Of a stretch of 29,833 nucleotides of DNA, positions 15,199 through 23,180 are shown in pieces. The notes beneath the pieces were generated by a model that worked only from the letters and a program-made list of their open reading frames with translations, was not told the DNA's origin and did not search any database. Positions within the stretch are counted from its first letter, which is position 1, and the number at the start of each line of letters is the position of its first letter. The DNA comes from Oscillospiraceae bacterium (GTDB lineage Bacteria > Bacillota_A > Clostridia > Oscillospirales > Oscillospiraceae): the NCBI GenBank assembly GCA_017398105.1, contig JAFQHF010000067.1, positions 1 through 29,833 on the forward strand. The letters run 5' to 3'. Made by a program: the position numbers and the translations under genes.

Positions 15199-15678
15199 TT
15201 ATTCCTGCCGGAAATAATCACCGTGAACGCCGCCGGTCTTGCTAAGCAGGCGGATATCGGTGATGACCATATCCTTCTGAACCGCCTTGCACATATCGTA
15301 AACCGTCAGGGCGGCGGTGGATACGGCGGTCAGCGCTTCCATCTCCACACCGGTTCTGCCATCGCAGGAAACGGTGGCTTTGATCTCCACGGACTTCCGT
15401 TCCTCATCCAGGGAAAGCTCCAGATTGATGCCGTCCATCAAGATGGGGTGGCACATGGGGATCAGATCCGGGGTCCGCTTGGCTCCCATAACACCTGCGA
15501 TCTGCGCTACCGTCAGCACATCGCCCTTCTTCATGCCGCCGGAGCGAATCAGGCCGAAGGTTTTCTCGTTCACGAGCACACGGCCTGCTGCCACGGCGAT
15601 CCGCTGGGAAATGGGCTTCTCGCCCACATCCACCATTTTAGCCCGGCCCTGTTCATTAAAATGGGTAAAATCAGACAT
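15199..15678 (-). CDS. moaC: Cyclic pyranopterin monophosphate synthase (MoaC)
   Basis: A 159-residue MoaC that converts the MoaA product into cyclic pyranopterin monophosphate. The family pattern is complete: MVDVGEKPISQRIA, GGMKKGD with Lys51, KRTPDLIPMCHP (67-78), GVEMEALTAVS and YDMCKA with Asp128 and Lys131. Lys51 and Lys131 carry the same numbers as the catalytic lysines of the E. coli enzyme. It starts 2 nt after the moaA stop, with GGAGG overlapping the end of moaA, so the two steps are translated together. Confidence 0.96.
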   Translation of the reverse strand: MSDFTHFNEQGRAKMVDVGEKPISQRIAVAAGRVLVNEKTFGLIRSGGMKKGDVLTVAQIAGVMGAKRTPDLIPMCHPILMDGINLELSLDEERKSVEIKATVSCDGRTGVEMEALTAVSTAALTVYDMCKAVQKDMVITDIRLLSKTGGVHGDYFRQE

Positions 15679-15680
15679 GG

Positions 15681-16634
15681 TTATCCTCCGATTTCATTCA
15701 TGTTCCGTCCTGCCTGGGACCGGTGCAGCGCATCCAGGTCTCCATGCCAGGCAGGCTTGTTCCAGATAGCCTTCTCAATCACGGCCTTCATTCCATCAAA
15801 ATCCAGACCCTTGATGGAATATTCATCGGCAGCATGGAGGCAGGGCTTCAGCTTGCCGTCCGCCGTCAGGCGCATCCGGTTGCATTCTCCGCAGAAATGT
15901 GCGCTGACCGGACTGATCAGGCCGATATTGCCCTTCGCCCCCGGAAGGCGGTACAGCTTGGCAACGCCGCCGTCCTGGGGAACCGCTTCCGCCTCCGGCA
16001 GCTTTTCCAGCACCCTGGAATAAGGCAGGTAAGCCGCCTGGCCAAAATCGCCGCTGTCATACATGGGCATCAGCTCAATGAAGCGCATATCCAAAGGATA
16101 CTGCTTCGTCAGATTCGCCATATCGACGATCTCATCATCGTTAAAGCCGCCGATGAGCACCGCATTGATCTTTACTTTCTCAAAGCCTGCTTCAAACGCC
16201 GCATCCAGGCCCCTGCGGAAGGTGTCCAGTGTGCCGATGCGGGTAATGTAAGCATACTTTTCTTCATTCAGCGTGTCAAGACTTAAATTCAGCCGCTTCA
16301 CACCGGCTTCTCTCAGAGGCTTTGCCAGCTGCGGCAGCAGAACGCCGTTGGTAGTCAGACAGACCTCCCGGATTCCCTCCACAGCCGCTGCGCGGCGGCA
16401 GATGGAGACGATATTCTTCTTTACCAGCGGCTCACCTCCGGTGATGCGAAGCTTGGTAATGCCCAGGGAAGCCGCAGCTTCCACCGCCATGATGATCTCA
16501 TCCTCCGTCAGCATATCCTTATGGTCTTTTTTGCACACGCCGTCCTCCGGCATGCAGTAGCGGCAGCGCAGATTGCATTTGTCCGTTACTGAAATGCGCA
16601 GATATGTAATATTGCGTCCATGTCTGTCAATCAT
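15681..16634 (-). CDS. moaA: GTP 3',8-cyclase (MoaA), radical SAM
   Basis: A 317-residue radical SAM enzyme that starts molybdopterin synthesis from GTP. The SAM cluster ligands are Cys20, Cys24 and Cys27 (CNLRCRYC). The second [4Fe-4S] cluster motif is near the C-terminus (FCGECNRMRLT...KPCL). The TGGEPL motif is present, and the protein ends with the functional double glycine (MNEIGG). The length is normal. The start overlaps the end of the upstream flavoprotein gene by 4 bp (ATGA). All features point to an intact enzyme. Confidence 0.97.
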   Translation of the reverse strand: MIDRHGRNITYLRISVTDKCNLRCRYCMPEDGVCKKDHKDMLTEDEIIMAVEAAASLGITKLRITGGEPLVKKNIVSICRRAAAVEGIREVCLTTNGVLLPQLAKPLREAGVKRLNLSLDTLNEEKYAYITRIGTLDTFRRGLDAAFEAGFEKVKINAVLIGGFNDDEIVDMANLTKQYPLDMRFIELMPMYDSGDFGQAAYLPYSRVLEKLPEAEAVPQDGGVAKLYRLPGAKGNIGLISPVSAHFCGECNRMRLTADGKLKPCLHAADEYSIKGLDFDGMKAVIEKAIWNKPAWHGDLDALHRSQAGRNMNEIGG

Positions 16635-17485
16635 ACCCTACCCCGTATTCTTTCCCAGGCGGTGATGCCTGTACGTTTTCCTTCGTTGATCACGGACTCC
16701 ACCATGGGATGCACCCCATTGCAGTTTCCGCACAGCTGCAGCCAGGGCATCTGCTCCAGATCCCGGATCAGCTGCCGCTCCGGCCGCAGCCCGGCGGCGA
16801 TCAGCAGTGTTCTGCAGGGCAGACGAACCTGTCCCGCCACGCAGCAGCCGGTCAATTCCCTTTCACCGTAAACTTCTGTAACTGTGGCATTGCAGATTAG
16901 TTTAATGGGATACTCCCGCAGGCAGCGGCGGTTTCGCACCATGCCGCCGCAGTGGGGCTTCTGCTCCACCAGAGTTACGGCGATTCCGGCCTGGGCCAGC
17001 TGCTTTGCCATGACCAGTCCCAGATCGCCGCTGCCCAGGATCACCGCCGGGCCCTGCGGAACATGACCGTGCAGATTCATCATTTCCTGCATCTGTCCAG
17101 CTGTGTAAATTCCCTTGGGACGGGTCCCTGCAATGGGCAGGGCACCCATGGGGATCTCCCGGCAGCCGGTGGCCAGGATCAGTTCCTGAAAGGAAAGTAT
17201 TTTTCCGCTGTCCAGTACAGCGGTTTTGTTTTCGTCCAGGGAAACCACAGTGGTTTCCGGAAAGAAGACAACCGCCTCCGGAAAGCCGTCCAGAAGCTGC
17301 ATTGTATATTCCGGCCCCGTCAGTTCCGGGCCGAAGCCCCGGTGGGCGCACTGCAGCAGCACGCCGCCCATGGCCGTTTTCCGGTCTGCCACGGCAATGC
17401 TGCGGCAGCCGGCTTCAAAGGCAGCCTTTGCAGCGGCAATACCTGCCGCCCCGGCGCCGATGATGAGGATGTCAAAGTGTTCCAT
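16631..17485 (-). CDS. NAD(P)/FAD-dependent oxidoreductase, thioredoxin-reductase-like
   Basis: A 284-residue flavoprotein with two dinucleotide folds. The N-terminal FAD site is IIGAGAAG (8-15) with ILATGCRE near 103-110, and the NAD(P) site is ILGSGDLG (149-156). The C-terminal LIAAGLRP returns to FAD. No CxxC disulfide active site of true thioredoxin reductase is seen in the central domain; LCGNCNG (251-257) has a CxxC pair in the C-terminal part instead. It overlaps the GlpA-like gene by 14 bp and moaA by 4 bp. Pairs like this occur as two-subunit flavoproteins that pass electrons between a substrate and NAD(P) or ferredoxin. The position inside a molybdopterin operon suggests a link with the aldehyde oxidoreductases. 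Confidence 0.82.
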   Translation of the reverse strand: MEHFDILIIGAGAAGIAAAKAAFEAGCRSIAVADRKTAMGGVLLQCAHRGFGPELTGPEYTMQLLDGFPEAVVFFPETTVVSLDENKTAVLDSGKILSFQELILATGCREIPMGALPIAGTRPKGIYTAGQMQEMMNLHGHVPQGPAVILGSGDLGLVMAKQLAQAGIAVTLVEQKPHCGGMVRNRRCLREYPIKLICNATVTEVYGERELTGCCVAGQVRLPCRTLLIAAGLRPERQLIRDLEQMPWLQLCGNCNGVHPMVESVINEGKRTGITAWERIRGRV

Positions 17486-18797
17486 TTTGGCATTCCTCCA
17501 GGATCTTTTCAATGGCCAGCGTGCACCGGCTTCCCTGACAGCGGCCCATGCCGCTGCCCACCCGGCGCTTTACCCCGTCCACCGTGGAGGCGCCCCGGCG
17601 GATGGCCTCCCGAATCTGTCCTTCCGTGATCATTTCACACTGGCAGATCATTTTTCCCGGCAGCGGGGGGATGGATTTTCTGCAGGGATCAAAATTGGGG
17701 TTTTTCTCCGCACGCAGATACCCGGCAGCTTTTTCCGCCAGGCAGAATCCCAGCTCATTGGCACAGGTCAGGCCGGGGGTTTTGATGCCGATGAGACTGT
17801 AAAAGCCGGGAGCGGGATTTTCGATGCAGAAATCATGCAGGCTCTCCCCGTCCTCCCGGTAGGGGTTGGGACGGACAGCGCCGAAGGAACGGATCACCGC
17901 GCCCAAATCCACCTCCGGCAGCAGCGCTTTTGCTGCCCCGTGCAGCTCCTGGAGCCCTTCCGGTGTGGTGGCAAAGGGTGTCCGCAAAGGCTTGCGGACA
18001 CCGCTGATCAGCAGATTTCCCTCCACACAGGGAATGGCGGTAATGCCCTTTCCGCAGCTCCGGGCCTGATGAAAGATCACCCTGCCCGGCTTTTCTGCCA
18101 TAGCATCCAGCACCAGATAGTCCGCGCTGTCCCAGTGCAGCCTTACGGACGGCGGGAACAGCAGCTCCTGTATCTTGTCAGCATACAATCCCGCGCAATT
18201 CAGGATCATTTTGCAGAGGATGGTTCCCTGATTGGTCTTAATTTCATAGCCCTCATCCCGCTTCCGGATTTCCAGAACCTGCGTATTCAGGCTGGATACC
18301 GCGCCGTTCTGCATCGCATTTTCGTAAGCTGCAATCCCCAGCAGCCAGGGATTCACCGTTCCGGTGGAGGGCGCATACAGCGCTTTTGCAACACCGGGCC
18401 GCAGCATCGGCTCCATGGCCTCCGCTTCCGCACCCGTCAGCAGCCGCAGCCCCGGAACGCCGTTTTGGATTCCGTTTTGGTATTTCTTTTCCAGCCGATC
18501 TGCGGAGTCCGCCTCGTAGGTCACCAGCAGCGAGCCGCACCGGGAAAAAGGCACCTCCAGTTCCCGGCACAATGCTTCCATATGGGCATTGCCGCCAACG
18601 GTCATGGCTGCCTTTACGCTGCCGGGCTTATTGTCATAGCCGGCATATACGATGGCGGAATTGGCCCGGGTGATGCCTTTGCAGACATCGTCCTCCTGTT
18701 CCATGAGAACGGTCGAAATATTCCATCTGCGCAGGTTCCGGGCCGCAAAGCAGCCCAGGATTCCGCCGCCGATGACGGCTGCGTCAAATCGTTTCAT
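17472..18797 (-). CDS. FAD-dependent oxidoreductase with C-terminal BFD-like [2Fe-2S] domain (GlpA/LhgO-like)
   Basis: A 441-residue protein. Residues 1 to about 370 form a DAO-type FAD domain (VIGGGILG 8-15; LNCAGLYAD in the middle; GIKTPGLT late), as in anaerobic glycerol-3-phosphate dehydrogenase GlpA and L-2-hydroxyglutarate oxidase. Residues about 383-427 are a BFD-like domain with Cys385, Cys387, Cys420 and Cys425, expected to hold a [2Fe-2S] cluster. It starts 4 nt after the stop of the MoeA-PBP gene with no good ribosome site, so it is probably coupled. The usual third partner, a small DUF1667 protein, is not found here. The substrate is unknown; electron transfer for the AOR enzymes is one idea. 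Confidence 0.85.
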   Translation of the reverse strand: MKRFDAAVIGGGILGCFAARNLRRWNISTVLMEQEDDVCKGITRANSAIVYAGYDNKPGSVKAAMTVGGNAHMEALCRELEVPFSRCGSLLVTYEADSADRLEKKYQNGIQNGVPGLRLLTGAEAEAMEPMLRPGVAKALYAPSTGTVNPWLLGIAAYENAMQNGAVSSLNTQVLEIRKRDEGYEIKTNQGTILCKMILNCAGLYADKIQELLFPPSVRLHWDSADYLVLDAMAEKPGRVIFHQARSCGKGITAIPCVEGNLLISGVRKPLRTPFATTPEGLQELHGAAKALLPEVDLGAVIRSFGAVRPNPYREDGESLHDFCIENPAPGFYSLIGIKTPGLTCANELGFCLAEKAAGYLRAEKNPNFDPCRKSIPPLPGKMICQCEMITEGQIREAIRRGASTVDGVKRRVGSGMGRCQGSRCTLAIEKILEECQNGTL

Positions 18798-18800
18798 AAC

Positions 18801-20711
18801 TCAGTCCAGAGGAATGATTTCGCCGGGATTTTCCACAGTGTAGCCGCCCAGAGCCAGGATCTTTTCCCGGAACGCGTCACTTTTCAGCGTTGCCACCATC
18901 TGCTGCACCTGGGGGGTATCCCAGGCATGGTCAGGAATAATCAGATCATATTCCTCGATGCAGATGGGAATGAAATCCAGGTCATACAGCTTGGCCGCAG
19001 AGTAGATGCCCATGCCCGCATCCGCGCTGCCGCTGACGATCTGAGCGGCAACGGAGGTGTGGGTCAGTTCTTCCCGGTCATAGCCATAGATGGCTTCCGG
19101 CATCAGATTATCCTGCCTGCACAGGTAATCGGTCAGGATGCGGGTACCGGAGCCCTTCTGGCGGTTAACATAACGTACGCCTTCCCGGGCAATGTCCGAG
19201 AATTTCTGAATGTTCAGCGGGTTGCCCTTGGCAACCATCATACCCTGCTGGCGGCCGACACAGCGGATCAGCTTCACGCCGCCTCTGGGGAAATATTTTC
19301 TGATGAAGGCCAGATTATACTGACCCGTTGCGGTATCCAGCAGATGGCAGCCTGCCGCATGGGCTTCTCCCCGGCGGACTGCCATAATGCCGCCCATGGA
19401 GCCCACATGGGCAGAGCTCATGTACACGCTGTCATTTTCCACGTGCATCATATCCGCCAGCTCATCCAGCAGGGGATCATGGCTGCCGATGACAACCACG
19501 GTATTCTTCAGCTTTTCCATGGGGCTCAGCAGCCGCACGTCCACCTCAGATCCGGCCTCACAGCCCTCCAGTCCCTGCGGCACTTCCAGGATGCCGTCCG
19601 CCTTCATAAAGGAGGAGACCACGCCGCTGCCCCGGCTCAGGGGAGAGGCCATCAGCTTATCGCCCACATAGCCCATGCGGACACGGACGAATTCTTCGTA
19701 CTTAAGACCCGATACCACAGGACGGGTCAGCGTTGCTTTTGCATACTGGCTCTGTGCTGCCGGCACCTTCAGCCAATGATCGATCAGAGGCTTCAGAAGC
19801 TGCTCAATAACAATGATGCCGGAAACGGGATAGCCGGGCACGCCCAGAATGGGGGTGGCACCCTGACAGCCCAGGATAGCAGGCTTGCCGGGCTTCATGG
19901 CAATGCCGTGGTAGAGCACTTCGCCCAGCTCCCGGATGACCCGGGAAGAGAAATCCTCCCGTCCGGCAGAGGAACCGGCATTCAGGATCACCAGATCACA
20001 CTCGGCTGCGGCCTTCGCCACCATGGTCTTGATCTGGTCGAATTTATCGGGAACAATGGGATATACTTTGGCTTCCGCACCCCAGGAGCGTACCATGGCA
20101 GAGAAAATGGAGCCGTTGAATTCCAGAATATCACCGGGCCTGGGATCGGTGCAGGGAGGGATGATCTCGTCACCGGTGGGGATAATGCCCACCAGAGGCT
20201 TGCGGATCACCTCAATTTCCAGCACGCCTCCGGCGATCATGGCGCCGATGGCGGAGGGAGAAACCGTCATATGGGAGGGCAGGATCATTTCACCGGCGCA
20301 GATATCCTCACCGATCTGGCGGATATGCTGCCAGGGGGCAGCCGAAGCATGAATGGTGATGGTTCCATCCTCATTCTTCACGATATCCTCCACCATGATG
20401 ACCGCATCGCAGTTTTCCGGAATGGGATCGCCGGTATCCAGAACGATAAACTGACCGGGATTCAGGGTGACCGGGGTCGTCTCCGTTGCGCCGAAGGTAT
20501 CCCTTGCATTGACCGCAACGCCGTCCATGGCGCTGGCCGCATAATGGGGAGCGCAGATGTGGGCATAGACCGCATGGGCCGTGACCCGGCCGCAGGCATC
20601 CCAGACGGGGATCACTTCCGTTTTGGGGCCGAAGCCATGGCTCCGGAGCAGTTCCAGATACTCTTTTCTTGCCTTGGCAAGAGGAATGTTGGTTAAATAT
20701 TCAAATCCCAT
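18801..20711 (-). CDS. MoeA fused to a PBP-like domain (molybdopterin molybdenum/tungsten transferase)
   Basis: A 636-residue two-part protein. Residues about 1-400 are MoeA: AMDGVAV (61-67), TGDPIP and TGDE (179-182), then NAGSSAGREDF, HGIAMKPGKP and LGVPGYPVS, and a C-terminal beta domain. Residues about 405-625 are a periplasmic-binding-protein-like domain without a signal peptide, with VNRQKGSGTRIL at 515-526. MoeA inserts Mo or W into adenylated molybdopterin; the extra domain may bind the oxyanion or the pterin. ATG 20711 has AAGGAG 10 nt upstream. It overlaps the spacing of the preceding moeA (stop 20717), so the two MoeA proteins are made together. Confidence 0.93.
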   Translation of the reverse strand: MGFEYLTNIPLAKARKEYLELLRSHGFGPKTEVIPVWDACGRVTAHAVYAHICAPHYAASAMDGVAVNARDTFGATETTPVTLNPGQFIVLDTGDPIPENCDAVIMVEDIVKNEDGTITIHASAAPWQHIRQIGEDICAGEMILPSHMTVSPSAIGAMIAGGVLEIEVIRKPLVGIIPTGDEIIPPCTDPRPGDILEFNGSIFSAMVRSWGAEAKVYPIVPDKFDQIKTMVAKAAAECDLVILNAGSSAGREDFSSRVIRELGEVLYHGIAMKPGKPAILGCQGATPILGVPGYPVSGIIVIEQLLKPLIDHWLKVPAAQSQYAKATLTRPVVSGLKYEEFVRVRMGYVGDKLMASPLSRGSGVVSSFMKADGILEVPQGLEGCEAGSEVDVRLLSPMEKLKNTVVVIGSHDPLLDELADMMHVENDSVYMSSAHVGSMGGIMAVRRGEAHAAGCHLLDTATGQYNLAFIRKYFPRGGVKLIRCVGRQQGMMVAKGNPLNIQKFSDIAREGVRYVNRQKGSGTRILTDYLCRQDNLMPEAIYGYDREELTHTSVAAQIVSGSADAGMGIYSAAKLYDLDFIPICIEEYDLIIPDHAWDTPQVQQMVATLKSDAFREKILALGGYTVENPGEIIPLD

Positions 20712-20716
20712 ATATG

Positions 20717-21937
20717 TCAATCTCCTTGAGAAACAGTTACTTGAATTTCCGCGTACTTGGGCAGGCCCTCGCAGTCCCGGTCAATGCAGAAGTAGCCGTC
20801 GGCACCGGCCAGGGTTGTGATCAGGCCGGACTTGCCCCGGATGGGAACGGCATAAAGTTCTCCCTCCCGCCGTTCCAGACGGCAGCACTGGTACTGGGCA
20901 CGGCCGTGGTTGGCGCCCACGCTTTCCGTGATCTTAGCAGTGGTGGTATAAACCTGCTGGGTTCTTCCGGTCAGCCGGGACAGCAGAGGCAGAACGAAGA
21001 GCTTGGTAATGAAGTACGCTGCCACAGGATGTCCGGGCAGGCCAACCAGGGGCTTACATCCGGCCTTGCCCAGAATGGTGGGCTTGCCGGGCTTGATGGC
21101 AATGCCGTGCAGCAGAAGGCTGCCCATGGATTCAATGATCCGGCAGGCTGCATCCTTGACACCCACGCTGCTGCCGCCGGAAAGCAGCACCGCATCACAT
21201 GCCGACACGGCCTTCGTTACCGTCTCGGCCAGCAGGGCTTCATTGTCGATGACGATGCCGTAGTTGATGACCTTTACGCCGAAGCAGGTCAGCATGGCTT
21301 CCAGCATGGGACCGTTCACATTCCGAACCTGTCCGGGGCCGGGTGTGACCTCCGGAGGCACCAGCTCATCGCCGGTGGAAATCACACCAACGGTCAGCTG
21401 TCTTGCCACCGGTACCTGTACCCGGCCGATGGCTGCCAGGGCACCGATATCCTGGGAAGAAAGGACTCTGCCCCTGTGCAGGATCACCTTACCGGGGTAC
21501 ACATCGTCTCCCCGGAAGATCATATTCTGTCCCGGCGCGGCAGACTTGGAGATGCCGATGGTGCCGTCGCCGTAATCCTCGGTATATTCCACCATCACCA
21601 CACTGTCCGCACCTCTGGGCACGGCACCGCCGGTGGGAACCGCAACACATTCTTCCGTATTCAATTCAAATTCCGCGCCCTCACCCATGAAGACCTCGCC
21701 CTGCAATGGCAGGATCGCGGGAATGGCATCGGTACAGCCGAAGGTATCCCTGGCCCGGACCGCATAGCCGTCCACAGTGGAGCGGTCAAAATCGGGAACA
21801 TACTCCGTGGCGGCGATATCCTCCGCCAGAACACGTCCCATGGCAGAAGACAGGGAAACCAGCTCCGTTTCCGCCACGATTTCAAATTCTTCTTCAATTA
21901 AAGCCAGAACTTCCTCCGGCGTTTTCACATGCAGCAT
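20717..21937 (-). CDS. moeA: Molybdopterin molybdenumtransferase MoeA, stand-alone copy
   Basis: A 406-residue MoeA of normal length that puts the metal into molybdopterin-AMP. It has STVDGYAVRARDT (about 53-65), PTGGAVPRGAD, STGDEL, LLSGGSSVG, HGIAIKPGKP and GLPGHPVAA, the full set of family motifs. It starts 1 nt after the stop of the regulator gene, with GGAGG inside the regulator's end. Having two MoeA proteins in one operon is common in tungsten users such as archaea with MoeA1/MoeA2, where they may be specialised for different metals or steps. This copy keeps DGYA, whereas the fused copy has DGVA. Confidence 0.95.
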   Translation of the reverse strand: MLHVKTPEEVLALIEEEFEIVAETELVSLSSAMGRVLAEDIAATEYVPDFDRSTVDGYAVRARDTFGCTDAIPAILPLQGEVFMGEGAEFELNTEECVAVPTGGAVPRGADSVVMVEYTEDYGDGTIGISKSAAPGQNMIFRGDDVYPGKVILHRGRVLSSQDIGALAAIGRVQVPVARQLTVGVISTGDELVPPEVTPGPGQVRNVNGPMLEAMLTCFGVKVINYGIVIDNEALLAETVTKAVSACDAVLLSGGSSVGVKDAACRIIESMGSLLLHGIAIKPGKPTILGKAGCKPLVGLPGHPVAAYFITKLFVLPLLSRLTGRTQQVYTTTAKITESVGANHGRAQYQCCRLERREGELYAVPIRGKSGLITTLAGADGYFCIDRDCEGLPKYAEIQVTVSQGD

Positions 21938-21938
21938 T

Positions 21939-22874
21939 TCAGACCTCCATAATCACATTTCCCAGATCCCGATAGTCATTGCCGGAAAAATGGGCGATCT
22001 CCCTGCGGAAGGCCGGCATCTTCAGCACCTTCATCAGCTTCTGAACTGCTTCCGTCTCAAAGGTTTCCTTTTTAATTACAAAATCAAACCGTTCTTCCAG
22101 CAGCGGGATAAAATCCAGATTCTCGATCTGCCGGGAGATCCGCTCCGTGCCGATGGCCAGATCCGCTTCTCCGGCCGCAATGGCAGCCGCCATGGTCAGG
22201 TGTGATTTCATAATCTTGTCGTAGCCCCTGACCCCGGAGGCGGGAATACCCAGCCGCTTCAGCTGAATATCCATCAGAATGCGGGCGCTGGAGCCCACCC
22301 GGCGGTTCAGAACCGTGATATCCTTCCGGCCCAGATCCGACCAGCCCTTTATGTTCTTGGGATTCCCCTTCTGTACGTAAAATCCCTGGGTTCGATAGCT
22401 TACATTCACCAGCACAGCCGGAACGCCGGGCATCAGGCTGCGGACATAGCCCGTGTTGTAGTCAAAGCCGTCAAACAGATGACAGGCCGCCACCTGGATA
22501 TTGTCCTGATACAGCGAGAGCAGTCCCTCAAAGCTGTTCAGATAGGTGCGGGCTGTGTTCACACCCTCCTGCTGCAGATAATTGGCCAGAATATCCAGCA
22601 CCACATCCTGTCCGGAAATGATCAGCTCCGGAGCTTCCTTCTTTTCCGGTGTCAGAAGGGTGGAATGGGTGTCGATATTCTTCACGGGTCGGGTGGAATG
22701 TTCGTGCCGGGATCTTGCAATGTAGGCATCCACATCGTCCTGGGTGAAGCGCACCTTCCGGCCGATTTTGTAGGAATGGATCTCCCCTCTCCGGATCAGA
22801 TCATAGATGGTGGATTTGCTGACATGCAGGATATCGGCAACCTCCTGGGTAGACAGCGATTTATTCTGTGACAA
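21939..22874 (-). CDS. Excisionase-type HTH regulator with PBP-like domain
   Basis: A 311-residue protein: residues about 5-55 are a MerR/excisionase helix-turn-helix (LSTQEVADILHVSKSTIYDL, then KIGRKVRF), and about 85-300 are a periplasmic-binding-like domain. The VLNRRVGSSARIL motif (188-200) matches the one in the MoeA fusion, so the two domains are related. The start is TTG at 22874, with GGAGG exactly 7 nt upstream; no ATG alternative exists near it. It is the first gene of the cofactor operon and divergent from the first AOR gene, the usual place for a regulator of both. It may sense molybdate/tungstate or the pterin; this is inference. Confidence 0.88.
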   Translation of the reverse strand: MSQNKSLSTQEVADILHVSKSTIYDLIRRGEIHSYKIGRKVRFTQDDVDAYIARSRHEHSTRPVKNIDTHSTLLTPEKKEAPELIISGQDVVLDILANYLQQEGVNTARTYLNSFEGLLSLYQDNIQVAACHLFDGFDYNTGYVRSLMPGVPAVLVNVSYRTQGFYVQKGNPKNIKGWSDLGRKDITVLNRRVGSSARILMDIQLKRLGIPASGVRGYDKIMKSHLTMAAAIAAGEADLAIGTERISRQIENLDFIPLLEERFDFVIKKETFETEAVQKLMKVLKMPAFRREIAHFSGNDYRDLGNVIMEV

Positions 22875-22918
22875 ACAGACGCCTCCTCTGGCATTACTTT
22901 CTAAAAACGTTATGTATC

Positions 22919-22947
22919 ATTATACTCTTTTTTGTGATGTTCCACAA
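22919..22947 (-). promoter_or_regulatory. Promoter and putative operator of the molybdopterin operon
   Basis: On the minus strand TTGTGG (22947-22942), a 17-nt spacer and a perfect TATAAT (22924-22919). The inverted repeat TTGTG-N6-CACAA (22932-22947) covers the -35 and would block the promoter if bound. Confidence 0.7.
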
Positions 22948-22999
22948 GACCTGACAGCCCTGGAAGTTTGTGTTAATTCATAGCTTTTCATCTTATTTC

Positions 23000-23017
23000 G
23001 CACAGTGTTTTTTGTGC
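23000..23017. promoter_or_regulatory. Inverted repeat GCACA-N8-TGTGC, putative operator
   Basis: A symmetric site in the middle of the 306-bp divergent gap between the regulator and AOR1, about 70 bp upstream of the AOR1 -35. Related half-sites lie in the AOR1 promoter and in the AOR2 promoter. No gene is seen in 22875-23180. Confidence 0.45.
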
Positions 23018-23085
23018 AATCCCATTTTCCTTCATATAAATTGGAACGGTTTCGTATCGTTTCACGCGGAAATGGTTTGCAAGCC

Positions 23086-23113
23086 TTGCGCACAGCTTAT
23101 TTTCCAATATAAT
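23086..23113 (+). promoter_or_regulatory. Promoter of AOR1
   Basis: A perfect TATAAT (23108-23113) with TTGCGC (23086-23091) 16 nt upstream. The weak -35 overlaps the half-site GCGCACA, suggesting activator or repressor control. The leader is about 60 nt and has no large structure. Confidence 0.6.
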
Positions 23114-23180
23114 TAAAGTATCCAGGCAACAAAATACACATAAATTCCGGATATATACAAAACTTTTTGGAGGTATTGCT

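Noticed and set aside
17226..20696. A very long open frame on the plus strand (about 1,150 codons)
   Set aside because: It lies antisense to three well-recognised genes (thioredoxin-reductase-like, GlpA-like, MoeA-PBP). Its translation is low-complexity His/Gln/Gly-rich with no family motif; it is an effect of GC-rich codon use.
22875..23180. Search for a molybdenum/tungsten cofactor riboswitch in front of the moe operon or AOR1
   Set aside because: The leaders are only about 35 and 60 nt long after the predicted starts, too short for the known motif, and no matching fold was seen.
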